Counted from the stretch's first letter, positions 33,643 through 43,347 are shown. The stretch is 64,000 nt of DNA from Limnothrix sp. FACHB-406 (GCF_014698235.1 NZ_JACJSP010000005.1:62001-126000); one strand, 5' to 3'. Program-made: numbers and translations. Notes: a model not told the origin generated them from the letters alone.

Positions 33643-34467
33643 ATGGATTCTTGCTACCCAATTTTGCAAAATTGCCAGCGTGAACGTGTGAGTGACGGCG
33701 CGATCGTCCCTGTTTTGGAGGGGTGCGATCGGGCAGCCAAAATTCTGTTTATTGCTCTGCCTCAATTGGGGGATTTTGATAGCTTGGAATATGCCTGGTG
33801 GTTGCGTCGGGAGGCCGATCGCCTGCGTGATCATGAAATTGTGCTGCGGGCTGTGGGGATTGGCGATCGCTCCTCGGGGGAAAAATTTTGTGATTACACG
33901 GGGTTTCCCGCCGAAGCGCTGTCGATCGATCCCACGGCGGATCTCCATCAAGAATTGGGGTTGTATGGCGGCTTGACCCGATCGTGGTTGGGCTTGCGAT
34001 CGGGTCAAAGTGCTTGGGTGAATTTGATGTTGATGTGTGCGGGGCTGGGCAGTCCGGGCACGCTGGCGGAGGTGTTTCGGGGTTACCGGGGCGATCGCGC
34101 CGCACCGCAGTTGATCGCTGACGACGAAACGATCGACACGAAATTACTGCCCCCGATGAAGGGTGAATTTTTTGCCCTGGCCGGCGGGCGGGGGTTTCAG
34201 CGTCCCTTTGAGCTGGCTACCTTGCGACTGCGAAATATGGTGGAAGTGTTGAGCCACTGGAATCGCTACGTTCCCGATGCTCAATACATGACCCAACGGG
34301 GGGGAACCTTTGTGTTCGATCGCGCCGGGACGTTGCTTTATGAACACCGCGATCGGGGAATTCTGGGCTTTGCCGCGAACATGGCTAATCCTTTGGCTTT
34401 CCTAGATCAGTTGGAACCGCCGAATTTGAACCCATCCCAGGCCGCGACGGTTGGCGACCCGGCTTAA
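33643..34467 (+). CDS. peroxiredoxin-like (AhpC/TSA-type) family protein
   Basis: A 274-residue protein with a thioredoxin-like layout, close to the cyanobacterial/plant 'peroxiredoxin-like family'. Seen: GAIVPVLEGCDRAAKILFIALPQLGDFDSLEYAWWLR, HEIVLRAVGIGDRSSGEKFCDYTG, DPTADLHQELGLYGGL, and a C-terminal half with FFALAGGRGFQRPFELATLRLRNMVEVL and GGTFVFDRAGTLLYEHRDRGILGFAA. The cysteine spacing does not give the classic peroxidatic/resolving pair, so peroxidase activity is uncertain. The ATG at 33643 is taken as start. On the plus strand, 55 bases after the unknown exported protein. Confidence 0.7.
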   Translation: MDSCYPILQNCQRERVSDGAIVPVLEGCDRAAKILFIALPQLGDFDSLEYAWWLRREADRLRDHEIVLRAVGIGDRSSGEKFCDYTGFPAEALSIDPTADLHQELGLYGGLTRSWLGLRSGQSAWVNLMLMCAGLGSPGTLAEVFRGYRGDRAAPQLIADDETIDTKLLPPMKGEFFALAGGRGFQRPFELATLRLRNMVEVLSHWNRYVPDAQYMTQRGGTFVFDRAGTLLYEHRDRGILGFAANMANPLAFLDQLEPPNLNPSQAATVGDPA

Positions 34468-34474
34468 CCGCCCA

Positions 34475-35584
34475 TCACTTGGGCAGAGCATCACGGGCGG
34501 CGATCGCATCGGGAACCCCCAAGGCGGCCGCGCGATCGAACGCTTCCCGGGCCTCAAAATTCCGCCCTTGCTTGGCCAACGCGCGACCTAATTTGAAGTG
34601 AGCCATGCCCGTGTTGGGCTGTAACTCCACCAACCGCCGATAGCCAATAATCGCCACCAACACATCGCCCGATTCCAAACTCAGATCCGCCAGAGCCTCT
34701 TGGGCATCGTAGGAATCTCCATCGGCCGACACCGCCCGTTGATAGGCGGCGAGCGCTCCAGGAATATCGCCCTGTTCCCGCAGAATTTTGCCAATTTGCA
34801 GATGAACGGTTGGATTTCGCGGATTCAGTCGAGCTGCCTGGGCAAAAGCCGCCGTGGCCTCCGTGCTGTTGCCGGCCGCCAACCAGGCCACCCCGAGCGA
34901 AACATAGGTGCTGTCGCGGCGGGGGTTCAGCTTTTGGGCCGCTTGCAACGCCGCGATCGCCTGTTGCACTTCGCCGGTCTTCAGTAGGGTTAGCCCCACA
35001 AACTCCTGGGCGGTCGCATTCCGGGGATCCAGATTCAGAACTTGACGGTAGGCTTGCAGTGCGCCGCTGTAGTTGGCCTGGCGATAGAGCACGGCTCCCA
35101 GCCCCAAATGGGCATTCAGGTGGCGCTCATCCAACTGCACCGCACGGTAGTAGGCGGCTAAGGCTGGTTCCAGGTCGTTCGTGTTGGCGAAGCTGAACCC
35201 AAGGGCATAGAAAAATTCAGCATTACGCGGATCAAGTACCGTTGCCTGTTGATAGGCCCGGGCCGCTTCTGCGAAGTTGCCGCGCATGGCTTGCACATAG
35301 CCAATGCCGGAATAGATGCGGGCGTTGTCTCGATCAAGCTGGGCCGCCCGTTCATAGATCACCAAGGCCGATTCCCAATCGCGCCGCTGCACAAACTGCT
35401 CGCCCCGCTCAATCAGATCCTGAAGTTGGGGATTATTGCTGCTGTTGCTGACTTGGGCCAGGGTGAGGGGACTGGCTTGGGCTAACTCGGGGGCCAGCCC
35501 GATCGCCCCGAACCAAACCAGTAACCCCAGCGATCGCCCAATCAGCCGACGGTGGCGGGGTTGAAACAGGGATTGAATGGCCAT
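34475..35584 (-). CDS. secreted tetratricopeptide-repeat protein
   Basis: A 369-residue protein with a signal peptide (SLGLLVWFGAIGLAPELAQA, cleavage near residue 37) followed by about nine TPR units from residue ~60 (for example SALVIYERAAQLDRDNARIYSGIGYVQ, AARAYQQATVLDPRNAEFFYALG, ALQAYRQVLNLDPRNATAQEFVG, ALAAYQRAVSADGDSYDAQEALA). Probably a periplasmic protein-protein interaction scaffold; partners unknown. The stop lies 8 bases from the convergent peroxiredoxin-like gene. A 14-bp tandem array occupies its leader. Confidence 0.9.
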   Translation of the reverse strand: MAIQSLFQPRHRRLIGRSLGLLVWFGAIGLAPELAQASPLTLAQVSNSSNNPQLQDLIERGEQFVQRRDWESALVIYERAAQLDRDNARIYSGIGYVQAMRGNFAEAARAYQQATVLDPRNAEFFYALGFSFANTNDLEPALAAYYRAVQLDERHLNAHLGLGAVLYRQANYSGALQAYRQVLNLDPRNATAQEFVGLTLLKTGEVQQAIAALQAAQKLNPRRDSTYVSLGVAWLAAGNSTEATAAFAQAARLNPRNPTVHLQIGKILREQGDIPGALAAYQRAVSADGDSYDAQEALADLSLESGDVLVAIIGYRRLVELQPNTGMAHFKLGRALAKQGRNFEAREAFDRAAALGVPDAIAARDALPK

Positions 35585-35631
35585 AGTTGCGGTTTCGATC
35601 CTTGCGCGATCGAGCGAGTGGAAGCGTTACA

Positions 35632-35711
35632 GGAGATCTCTTGCCAAAGATTTATTGCTGAAGATCTCTTGCCAAAGATTTATTGCCAAAAATCTCTTGC
35701 CGAAGATCTTA
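35632..35711. repeat. 14-bp tandem array upstream of the TPR gene
   Basis: Almost six 14-bp units (GGAGATCTCTTGCC, AAAGATTTATTGCT, GAAGATCTCTTGCC, AAAGATTTATTGCC, AAAAATCTCTTGCC, GAAGATCTTA). Units alternate CTC and TTA, giving a 28-bp super-period, so the array grew by doubling pairs. It stands 48 bases upstream of the TPR start codon. Confidence 0.85.
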
Positions 35712-35753
35712 GGGCTTGCGGGGCCATCCCATCTGTGGACAGGCAACCAAAGA

Positions 35754-35773
35754 CAAGGGGCTTCAGCCCCTTG
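35754..35773 (-). terminator. hairpin 3' of gltX (CAAGGGG family)
   Basis: CAAGGGGCT-TC-AGCCCCTTG: 9-bp arms, 2-base loop, 15 bases past the gltX stop and followed on the minus strand by TCTTTGG. Same family as the palindromes at 17503, 23833 and 49169. Confidence 0.65.
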
Positions 35774-35788
35774 CCATCCTGCTGGGAT

Positions 35789-37237
35789 CTACCCTTGGGC
35801 GATCGCCTGGCCCGCCGCAATCCGGGCGCGATCAAACCCGCGTTGGTTCAGGATCTGCCAAGTGGGAACCATCTCCGGCCCCTGCATTGCCCCCATCAAG
35901 GTGGCCCGCAGGGTGCGCATCACCTGGCCCTTTTTCGTACCCGTGGACTTCACCACCTGATTAATCAGTGCCATGGCCGCGTCGTGATCCAAGGGCTGGT
36001 CGGTCAAGCCGGCCGCCAGCGCCGCCAAAATCTCCGCGCCGCCGGCCTGGGCCAGTTGGGCCTTAGCTTCGTCGGTGTAGTCCACCGTTTCGCTAAAGAA
36101 CAGCTTGGCCGCCTCAGGCGCTTGATCCAACCGGACGATCGCCGTGGCCAGCAGACCCGCCAAAGCCTCCAGCCAGGGGCGATCGGCTACGGGGTCGAAG
36201 CTGTAGCCCGCACCTTGCCAGTAGGGAATCAGGCGATCGAGCAGCTCGGCTGGCGGCATCTTGTGCAGATATTGGGCGTTCAGCCAGTTCAGCTTGTCCC
36301 AATCGAACTTCGCGCCCGCCTTGTTCACGCGATCAATCTCAAATTGGGCGGCCGCTTGCTCCAGCGAAAACACCTCGTCCATCCCCTCCGGCGGGGCCCA
36401 GCCCAGCAGGGTCATGTAGTTGGCGATCGCCTCGGATAGATAGCCCATGTTGCGGAATTCCGACACCGACGTGGCCCCGTCCCGCTTCGAGAGCTTGCGC
36501 CCTTCCCGGTTCAGGATCAGCGGCGTGTGGGCAAATTCGGGAACCGTTGCGCCCAGGGCTTCGTAGAGCAAAATTTGCTTGGCGGTGTTGGCGATGTGGT
36601 CTTCACCCCGGATCACGTGGGTGATTTGCATATCAATGTCATCAACCACCACGGCCAGATTGTAGAGCGGTTGGCCCACATCATCGATGCCGGCCGCGCG
36701 GGCGACCACCATGTCGCCACCCAGGTCAAAGCCTTTCCATGTGACTGTGCCGCGCACTCGATCGTTCCAAGCGATCGTCCGCTTGTCGTCAATTTTGAAG
36801 CGGATCACCGGCTGGCGACCTTCGGCGATGAAGGCGGCTTCCTGCTCGGGGGTCAGGTTGCGGTGGCGGTTGTCGTATCGGGGCGCTTCGTTGCGGGCTT
36901 TTTGGCCCTCGCGCAGTTGCTCCAGTTCTTCCGGGGTGGTGTAGCAGCGGTAGGCCAAGCCCTTGTCGAGCAGGGTTTGGATCGCTTGCTTGTAAAACTC
37001 ATTGCGCTTGGACTGGTAGAACGGGCCTTCATCCCAGTTCATGCCCAGCCATTGCAGGCCTTCGAGGATGTTGGCTTCAAATTCGGGGCGCGATCGCTCG
37101 GTGTCGGTGTCTTCAATCCGCAGCACAAAGGTGCCACCCGTGCGACGAGCATAAAGCCAGTTAAAAACGGCGGTGCGGGCCGTGCCGATGTGGAGATTTC
37201 CGGTGGGGCTAGGAGCGAGGCGAACGCGAACGGACAC
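35789..37237 (-). CDS. gltX: glutamyl-tRNA synthetase
   Basis: Class I aminoacyl-tRNA synthetase charging tRNA-Glu, which in cyanobacteria also feeds 5-aminolevulinate (tetrapyrrole) synthesis. Seen: [21 protein letters not shown] with the HIGH motif, [17 protein letters not shown], the tRNA/ATP-site block [19 protein letters not shown], and the KMSKS loop as KLSKRDG, then the helical anticodon-binding domain. The start is GTG at 37237, giving 482 residues, the normal length; the frame stays open further upstream but that part lacks conservation and would overlap the next gene. No Shine-Dalgarno is obvious. Confidence 0.96.
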   Translation of the reverse strand: MSVRVRLAPSPTGNLHIGTARTAVFNWLYARRTGGTFVLRIEDTDTERSRPEFEANILEGLQWLGMNWDEGPFYQSKRNEFYKQAIQTLLDKGLAYRCYTTPEELEQLREGQKARNEAPRYDNRHRNLTPEQEAAFIAEGRQPVIRFKIDDKRTIAWNDRVRGTVTWKGFDLGGDMVVARAAGIDDVGQPLYNLAVVVDDIDMQITHVIRGEDHIANTAKQILLYEALGATVPEFAHTPLILNREGRKLSKRDGATSVSEFRNMGYLSEAIANYMTLLGWAPPEGMDEVFSLEQAAAQFEIDRVNKAGAKFDWDKLNWLNAQYLHKMPPAELLDRLIPYWQGAGYSFDPVADRPWLEALAGLLATAIVRLDQAPEAAKLFFSETVDYTDEAKAQLAQAGGAEILAALAAGLTDQPLDHDAAMALINQVVKSTGTKKGQVMRTLRATLMGAMQGPEMVPTWQILNQRGFDRARIAAGQAIAQG

Positions 37238-37379
37238 GATGGTGTTGGGGGCTAAAGGATTGTCATAAAGCGGCTTTGATTGTAGCGGGTTGCGGCCCTG
37301 ACGGGGGGCGATCGGGTGACTGGCCTGGCTTGATCGATTGCGATAGTTTGGAAAGGTGTTCGATCTGAGGATCAACCCC

Positions 37380-38021
37380 ATGACCCAAGTTTGCACGCCC
37401 ATCGAACCGGCAATTCAACTCATTCAGCCAGAACCACCCCAGTCGATCGCCCTTAGTCAGCCCTATCGTTTCACGGTGACGGAATACCAGCGAATTTATG
37501 AGGCCGGTGCGCTCGCGCCGGACGCTCGCACGGAACTCATTGAAGGAATCATTGTCAAAATGTCGCCCATTGGATTTCGTCACCAATCCTGTGTCAGTCA
37601 ACTAGCTGAGGTGTTTTTTGATCTATTGCGAAAACGGGCCACGCTCAATGTCCAATGTTCTTTGCAACTGACGGATTCACAGCCTCAGCCGGACTTGGCT
37701 ATTCTGCGACGCGACCCGAAATTTTATAGAACTGGTCACCCCCAGACTAGCGATGTATTACTGCTGATTGAAGTGGCGGATAGCACGCTGAAATCTGATC
37801 GCGAGGTCAAAGGGCCACTCTACGCGCGATCGGGGATTGGCGAGTTTTGGCTAGTGGATTTGGAGCACAAAAAACTCGAGGTTTATCGTGATCCCAGTCC
37901 CGAGGGCTATCAAACCAAATTCACCCTCACCGCTGCCGATCGCGCCGCTTGCTTAGCCTTTCCCGACGAATCGATCGCCCTGTCAGACCTTTTTGGAAAC
38001 CCAGCAGAATCATCCGCATAA
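37380..38021 (+). CDS. Uma2/DUF820-family PD-(D/E)xK nuclease-like protein
   Basis: A 213-residue second Uma2-family protein in the window. Seen: [39 protein letters not shown], then [11 protein letters not shown] and [47 protein letters not shown], covering the D...E-x-A/K-like core of the fold. It belongs to a different subgroup from the copy at 32258. ATG 37380 has GAGG 8 bases upstream; an ATG 24 bases earlier is also possible. Divergent from gltX; no partner gene. Confidence 0.88.
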   Translation: MTQVCTPIEPAIQLIQPEPPQSIALSQPYRFTVTEYQRIYEAGALAPDARTELIEGIIVKMSPIGFRHQSCVSQLAEVFFDLLRKRATLNVQCSLQLTDSQPQPDLAILRRDPKFYRTGHPQTSDVLLLIEVADSTLKSDREVKGPLYARSGIGEFWLVDLEHKKLEVYRDPSPEGYQTKFTLTAADRAACLAFPDESIALSDLFGNPAESSA

Positions 38022-38061
38022 TTCGAGATATTGGTTGCTCGCCATTGCGCCAATGATTTTG

Positions 38062-38820
38062 CTAATAATCCAGCGGTAAATCGTAGGATTCCAACAGCGC
38101 CCGATCGCCCAATAATTCCGCCGTGGGTCGATCTTCTCGGATCCGCCCATGGGACAAAATCAAGGCTCGATGGGTGGTTTTGCCAATCCATTGCAAATCA
38201 TGGGAAGCCACAATCAGCGATTGAATGGGTAAGGTTTCCAAAACCTGAGCGAGCGATCGTCGCCACCGAGGATCGAGGCCCGTGGTTGGTTCATCCAACA
38301 CCAAAATGGCCGGCTCCAGGGCCAGCACGGCCGCCAAGGCCGCCAACCGCCGCTGCCCCCCCGAAAGTTCATGGGCCGATCGCCCCTCAAAGGCCAACAG
38401 ATCAAAACGGGCTAGGAGTTCCCTGGCTTGGTTTTTGGCCTGGGCGATCGGGATGCCATAGTTCAGCGGCCCAAACATCACATCTTCCAAGATGGTCGGC
38501 ATAAACAATTGGTCGTTGGCATCCTGGAAACAAAAGCCCAAGCGGCGGCGAATGGTGGGCAAGGTGCGCGGCTCCACCCGGGTTCCCCCAATCCACACAG
38601 CGCCTCGGCTCGGTTGCTTCAGGCCAATCAGTTGCTCCAAGAGGGTGCTTTTGCCACAACCGGTGGGCCCCAACAGGGCCACCCGATCGCCCGGCTCCAA
38701 AGCAAAGGAAATTCCCTGCAAAACCGGCGGCTGTTGGGGATAGGCAAATTGCAAATCTTGCACCAAAACGGCGGCCGACACTTCAGCGCGATCAAGCTCG
38801 CATTTAGAAAAAAGGGTCAT
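38062..38820 (-). CDS. cbiO: energy-coupling ATPase of cobalt/nickel importer (CbiO)
   Basis: ATP-binding subunit (252 residues from ATG 38820; ATG 38841 also possible) of an ECF-type transporter. Seen: Walker A GPTGCGKST, Q-loop FCFQDANDQLFMPTI typical of CbiO/EcfA, signature ELSGGQRRLAALAAVLA, Walker B ILVLDEPTTGLD and the switch region LIVASHDLQW. It is the third gene of a cbiM-cbiQ-cbiO set on the minus strand, 131 bases after cbiQ. Metal (Co or Ni) cannot be told from this subunit. Confidence 0.92.
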   Translation of the reverse strand: MTLFSKCELDRAEVSAAVLVQDLQFAYPQQPPVLQGISFALEPGDRVALLGPTGCGKSTLLEQLIGLKQPSRGAVWIGGTRVEPRTLPTIRRRLGFCFQDANDQLFMPTILEDVMFGPLNYGIPIAQAKNQARELLARFDLLAFEGRSAHELSGGQRRLAALAAVLALEPAILVLDEPTTGLDPRWRRSLAQVLETLPIQSLIVASHDLQWIGKTTHRALILSHGRIREDRPTAELLGDRALLESYDLPLDY

Positions 38821-38951
38821 GAATACTGTTGCGGCGGCCATGCGATCGAACTTTATTCCTGCTTGATCAACCTTAAAGGGATTAGGGCAACAGCACCAAA
38901 CCAGCACCCGTTGGCATCGTCCCAAAGGGAGGCAAACCTGCGCCAAAATCC

Positions 38952-39668
38952 CTACGCGAAACCGTAGGAGCCAATCGCCAGACCAGCAGCCCCCACCGCC
39001 GCCCCCCACAACCACCATCGATGGTGTGGCGGGCTGGGGTGCAATAGGGGCAAGGCTCCCCCATAGCCCCGAACCACCATGGCCGCGTAGACCCGCTCAG
39101 CGCGATCGAGACTGCGCAAATACAGAGAGCCGATGGTGGCGGCGCTGACATAGCGCAACCAACTGCCCGGCCCCGACAGCCCCCGACAGGCGGCCGCCCG
39201 CTGCATCCGTTGCACCTCGTCGATCACAATTTCCAGGTATTGCCCCGCCAACAGAGCCGTTTCTCGCAAAGCGGCCGGCAGCGGCAAACTTTTCAAGGCG
39301 ATCGCCAAACTATGGGGCGGCAGGGTCAACAGCACCCCATTCATCAGCAACAGGCAAACCAGCGATCGCGCCATCAGGAAGCTGGCCCGTTCCCAACCGT
39401 GGGGCAAGGCCGCCAGGCTCAGAAACACCAGTTCCGCCCCCAACAGGCCCAGGAGCGATCGCGCCGGAACCCGCAACCAGCAAACCCAGGCGATCGCCAA
39501 ACTGCCATAGACCGCCAACGGGGCCCAAGCACCCACCCGCAAGCAAGCAGCCCCCAATACCCAAATCAGAGCCAACCGCAACCGCAACACCACCAGGGCC
39601 GGGCCCGGAGTCAATCGCTCCGAACCCCATGTTGATTGGCGATTGGCATTCAGGCTGATTTCAATCAC
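38952..39668 (-). CDS. cbiQ: energy-coupling factor transmembrane protein CbiQ
   Basis: A 238-residue T-component that couples the ATPase to the metal-binding CbiM. Seen: five hydrophobic stretches (LALIWVLGAACLRVGAWAPLAVYGSLAIAWVCWL region, LVCLLLMNGVLLTL) and the conserved cytosolic coupling motifs AACRGL and AERVYAAMVVRGYGG. It starts with GTG at 39668, whose bases overlap the cbiM TGA stop (GTGA), so the two are translationally coupled. Confidence 0.9.
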   Translation of the reverse strand: MIEISLNANRQSTWGSERLTPGPALVVLRLRLALIWVLGAACLRVGAWAPLAVYGSLAIAWVCWLRVPARSLLGLLGAELVFLSLAALPHGWERASFLMARSLVCLLLMNGVLLTLPPHSLAIALKSLPLPAALRETALLAGQYLEIVIDEVQRMQRAAACRGLSGPGSWLRYVSAATIGSLYLRSLDRAERVYAAMVVRGYGGALPLLHPSPPHHRWWLWGAAVGAAGLAIGSYGFA

Positions 39669-40597
39669 GACTCTTCAGCTCGCTTGGGTTGCACCAACTT
39701 GGCGATCCCGAAGGCTGCACCAAAGGAAACCACACTGCCCAACAACCCCGTAATGGTCGTGCCCAAGGGCCCTAAGCCTTCAATGCCATAGTCCGCAAAG
39801 GGTGTAGGCACGGTAATTCGCACCTCTTCCGCCAGCCGAATAAAGCCCAAATCTTCTGCCACCTTTTCCAAGCCATCGGGCCAGGAAGATGCCAATAAAG
39901 ACAGCACCCCCGCCACCAACAGCACGCCGATCACCGGCCCTTGCCACTGTTCCAAACGCGGCTTGGCTCCCGGCAGCAGGTCGGGGCGAGCCTTGGTCAA
40001 ATAGCCAATGACACCAGCGGTGATGATCCCTTCGCCCAAGCCAATCAGGATATGGACTCCGGCCATGGCGGGCACGGCGAGCTGAAAGGCCGCCGTCCCG
40101 GATAACACCAGCTCGATCGCACAGGCGATCGCCGCCACCACCACACTCAACCCCGCTGCAATTCCGGCCGCGAGCGGTAACCGTCGCTGGGATCCCCCGA
40201 GCAGGCGCTGAATCACCTGGGTCAAAATCCAGCCCGTCCAGACCCCAAAGACGGCCATATTCAGAATGTTGGCTCCCAGGGCCGTGATGCCGCCATCGGC
40301 AAACAACACCGCCTGAATCAGCAGGACTGTGGCGATCGAGAGGGTTCCCGCCCAGGGGTTACCCATCAACACGGCTGCTAGCGTTCCCCCCAGCAGGTGG
40401 CCGCTTGTGCCGCCAGCGACGGGGAAGTTCACCATCTGAGCTGCAAAGACGAAGGCTGTGGTTAGCCCCAAAATTGGCCCCTGTTTGAGGCCATAGGTCG
40501 ATCGGGTTCGCGCCAGGGACAGGGCGATCGCCCCGATTGTGGCCGCCGATGTGACCGTTGCCACGGGCACTGAAACAAAACCGTCAGGAATATGCAT
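39665..40597 (-). CDS. cbiM: cobalt/nickel transport protein CbiM with C-terminal PDGLE domain
   Basis: Substrate-binding membrane component of the importer, 310 residues. The N-terminus MHIPDGFV carries the conserved metal-ligand His2 that becomes chelating after processing. Seven-plus membrane helices follow (for example GTSGHLLGGTLAAVLMGNPWAG, MAGVHILIGLGEGIITAGVIGYL). From about residue 210 a fused PDGLE/CbiN-like segment is present (SSWPDGLEKVAEDLGFI), so no separate cbiN is needed. First gene of the operon. No cobalamin riboswitch was recognised upstream. Confidence 0.94.
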   Translation of the reverse strand: MHIPDGFVSVPVATVTSAATIGAIALSLARTRSTYGLKQGPILGLTTAFVFAAQMVNFPVAGGTSGHLLGGTLAAVLMGNPWAGTLSIATVLLIQAVLFADGGITALGANILNMAVFGVWTGWILTQVIQRLLGGSQRRLPLAAGIAAGLSVVVAAIACAIELVLSGTAAFQLAVPAMAGVHILIGLGEGIITAGVIGYLTKARPDLLPGAKPRLEQWQGPVIGVLLVAGVLSLLASSWPDGLEKVAEDLGFIRLAEEVRITVPTPFADYGIEGLGPLGTTITGLLGSVVSFGAAFGIAKLVQPKRAEES

Positions 40598-41074
40598 GAA
40601 ACCAGCCAGCGTTAATCACACAACAGATTGCCATTCCAAAAAAACAAGTTCAGCCCCAAAAAACAATCCCTACCGAGGGGATATGAATCGCCTGATGAAG
40701 TGGTGGGGTTGCTGCCCTTGGAGTTCTCAAATACCCATCTTCCAAACTTGCTCAATTGGCTTTTCAGAGTGATGTAGAAATTGGTCAAAAACCATAACCA
40801 TCTGCCAATTCAATTTTTCCTGACTGAACCGATTGATTCTCGCTATTGATTTCTCAGCGAAATTATCCTTCTGCTCGAAAAATGAAGCGTTGGGAGAATG
40901 CTCAATTCAATGCATTGAGTCTTGATCAAGTCGTTATTGAGCCTTGATTGGGGTTACCTAGCGTGAAGTGATCTGGGTTTAGATTTGTTCGCAATGCCGC
41001 TTGAGGATTGCCACTGATCCAGCATGATAGATTGCATCCCTATCATGGCCCAGATTTTTCAAACCCCTCAAGAA
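40598..41074. other. 477-base gap upstream of cbiM
   Basis: Lies upstream of cbiM and downstream of the fructosamine kinase gene, both minus strand. No gene, no B12-box or NikR-like palindrome recognised. Mostly A/T-rich; the run of A at 40640-40660 (CCAAAAAAACAAG, CCCCAAAAAACAATCCC) stands out. Confidence 0.5.
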
Positions 41075-41986
41075 TTAACAATCTTTTAAAAGCCGATGAA
41101 TCATCCCATTGGCCTGGCTACCATAGCCGCCGCCAAATAGATTAAAGTGATTCAAGATATGGTAAAGATTGTAAAGATCTTTGCGGATTTCATAACCTGA
41201 TTCCAGGGGATTCACTTCACCATAACCTTGATAAAAGCTGTTGGGAAAGCCGCCAAATAATTCAGTCATGGCCAAATCTGCCTCCCGATCGCCCCAATAG
41301 GTTGCCGGATCAAAGATCACGGGTGTGCCATCCACCATCACCGCCGCATTACCCGACCACAAATCCCCATGGAGCAGGGCGGGTTGGGGGCGATGGCCCT
41401 TCAGCAAGCTGGGAATGGCGGCCAACAGGCGATCGGCCTCGGGGAAATGGCCGCCACGCCGCTGGGCCAACTGCAACTGAAACCCAATACGCCGCTCTGT
41501 CCAAAAGGTGACCCAATCATCGGCCCAATCGTTGGGTTGGGGGGTGGAGCCGATCGTGTTGCCTCGCCACCACCCAAAAGCCCGCTGCCCGGAGGCCGGC
41601 TGCCAACGGTGCAACTGCGCTAAATTCCGCCCCAATTGGGCCCAGGCTTCATGGTTGCCACGGCCCAACTCCAGCCACTCCAAAACCAAATAGGCGCGAT
41701 CGCCCGCTTGGCCATAGCAGAGGGGTTGGGGCACTTTTATGGCTTGGGCGGCGGCTAGGTCTCGGAGGGCTGCGGCCTCGGCCGTGAACATTTCCAGACC
41801 GCTGGCCTGATTCAGCTTGACAAAGTAAACGGGGGCGTTGGCAGCGTTGCCAAAACTCAGGCGATAGGTTTGGTTAATGCAACCGCCACCGACCGATCGG
41901 GCCGTGGGCGACTCCGCTGAACCACCGCCCTGTTCCCGAATGGCTCGGGCGATCGTTGCCCATAGTGCTGACAGGTTTTCCATCAC
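41075..41986 (-). CDS. fructosamine kinase family protein
   Basis: A 303-residue small-molecule kinase of the aminoglycoside-phosphotransferase fold, which phosphorylates sugars on glycated amines or proteins so that they fall off (deglycation). Seen: GGGCINQTYRLSFGN, YFVKLNQASGLEMFTAEAAALRDLA with the ATP Lys, the catalytic HGDLWSGN (Brenner motif) and VIFDPATYWGDREADLAMTELFGGFP, the family hallmark. Complete length. Monocistronic, minus strand, divergent from the NurA-domain gene. Confidence 0.95.
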   Translation of the reverse strand: MMENLSALWATIARAIREQGGGSAESPTARSVGGGCINQTYRLSFGNAANAPVYFVKLNQASGLEMFTAEAAALRDLAAAQAIKVPQPLCYGQAGDRAYLVLEWLELGRGNHEAWAQLGRNLAQLHRWQPASGQRAFGWWRGNTIGSTPQPNDWADDWVTFWTERRIGFQLQLAQRRGGHFPEADRLLAAIPSLLKGHRPQPALLHGDLWSGNAAVMVDGTPVIFDPATYWGDREADLAMTELFGGFPNSFYQGYGEVNPLESGYEIRKDLYNLYHILNHFNLFGGGYGSQANGMIHRLLKDC

Positions 41987-42144
41987 AATGACCTAATTGA
42001 ATGACTCAATCTTTAATGACCCAATCTTTAATGACCCAATTTGTGGTGCGTCGCTTGATTTGTAATTTGCAATTCTTGCGGGATTCAACCATTGTTTAAA
42101 TAGCATTCAAATCAATAGCATTCAAACGAAATTGAGAGCGGGCT

Positions 42145-43347
42145 GTGCTGGATCTGGTAAAGCTTTCAAAACAAATGCAGGGCATGGGCCAACAGCTCAC
42201 CCAGGAGTCGCGGGCGGCGCGCCAACGGTTGACGATCGCCCAAGAATTGCTGGCTCAAGTGCAACCGGAACAGGACTATTGGGTGGGGCAGCTTCACCAA
42301 TGGCGCGATCGCCTGGAGTTTGTGGCGGCCGAGCCGATCGAACCCTTGGACAAGCGCGAACCCATTGGCTCCGCCCCGATCGCCCACAGCTTGATCGCCA
42401 CCGATGGTTCCCAAATTGCCCCCAGCCACCACGAAATCGCCTACTGCTACTTGATCAACACCGGGCGCGTGGCCCTGCACTACGGCCAAAAGCGTTATCC
42501 CATGCTGGATAGTTTGCCGGAAATTTTTTACAAACCCGAAGACCTCTACATTTCCCGCCAGTGGGGAATCAGCACCGAAGATTGGATGGGCCATCGGCGC
42601 ACCGTGGCCGAGGCGGAAGCCCTGGCGGATTTGGGCACAGACTTAGCCCACAGCATCACCACTGGCAACAGCAAGGACGCACCGCCCACGCTGGCCATGG
42701 TGGATGGCTCGCTGATCTATTGGTTTCTCGATCGAATGCCGAGCACAGCAGTCGATCGGATTTTGCCGCCGATCTTGGCCGCCTGGGAACGGTTGCGGTT
42801 ATCGGGCATTCCCCTGGTCAGCTATCTAAGCGCTCCCCGCAGTGGCGAGGCGGCTAACTTTTTTCGGCTCAAAACCTGCAACCAAATCACGCCCGATTGC
42901 AAAACCCACTGTCCTGGGCGAGCTGATGAGGCCCCTTGCAACCGGCTCAAACCGCTGCGGGATGCGGCCCTCTGGTCGGTGTTGCTGGAGTCGGGTGAGC
43001 GAGGGCCCCTGTGGCGATCGAATGCTCGTGTACTGGAGGACTATGGCCGCCACCGAATCTATTTCTGTTACCTGCATGTGGGAACTGAGGTGGCGCGGGT
43101 CGAAATGCCGGAGTGGGTGGCGACCGATCGCGCCTTGTTGAACCAGTCCTTGAGTCTGATTCTCAGTCAAGTACAAAAGGGCTATGGTTACCCGATCGCC
43201 CTGGCCGAGGCCCACAACCAAGCGGTGGTGCGTGGGAGCGATCGTAGCCGGTTTTTCTCGTTGCTGGAGCGGGAAATGGTGAAGGCCGGCCTCAGCAATA
43301 TTGGCACTTCCTACAAAGAAGCCCGCAAACGCAACAGCATTGCCTGA
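42145..43347 (+). CDS. NurA-domain nuclease
   Basis: A 400-residue protein with a NurA-type RNase H-like nuclease domain. Seen: first catalytic strand LIATDGSQIAP (residues ~90-100), second Asp in LAMVDGSLIYWFL, and the C-terminal block VQKGYGYPIALAEAHNQAVVRGSDR. A cysteine cluster (CNQITPDCKTHC and EAPCNRL, ~residues 248-273) could bind metal or Fe-S. NurA trims DNA 5' ends together with the HerA helicase in archaea; no herA is near here. The start is GTG 42145 with GAGAGCGGG upstream. Cyanobacterial members are widespread and of unproven role. Confidence 0.85.
   Translation: MLDLVKLSKQMQGMGQQLTQESRAARQRLTIAQELLAQVQPEQDYWVGQLHQWRDRLEFVAAEPIEPLDKREPIGSAPIAHSLIATDGSQIAPSHHEIAYCYLINTGRVALHYGQKRYPMLDSLPEIFYKPEDLYISRQWGISTEDWMGHRRTVAEAEALADLGTDLAHSITTGNSKDAPPTLAMVDGSLIYWFLDRMPSTAVDRILPPILAAWERLRLSGIPLVSYLSAPRSGEAANFFRLKTCNQITPDCKTHCPGRADEAPCNRLKPLRDAALWSVLLESGERGPLWRSNARVLEDYGRHRIYFCYLHVGTEVARVEMPEWVATDRALLNQSLSLILSQVQKGYGYPIALAEAHNQAVVRGSDRSRFFSLLEREMVKAGLSNIGTSYKEARKRNSIA

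Noticed and set aside
37238-37402. N-terminal extension of GltX to an upstream ATG
   Set aside because: Would add 55 non-conserved residues and overlap the divergent Uma2 gene; the GTG at 37237 gives the standard start.
40598-40900. Cobalamin riboswitch upstream of cbiM
   Set aside because: Read on the minus strand, I could not find the conserved B12 box or the expected receptor loop; a covariance search (Rfam cobalamin model) would decide.
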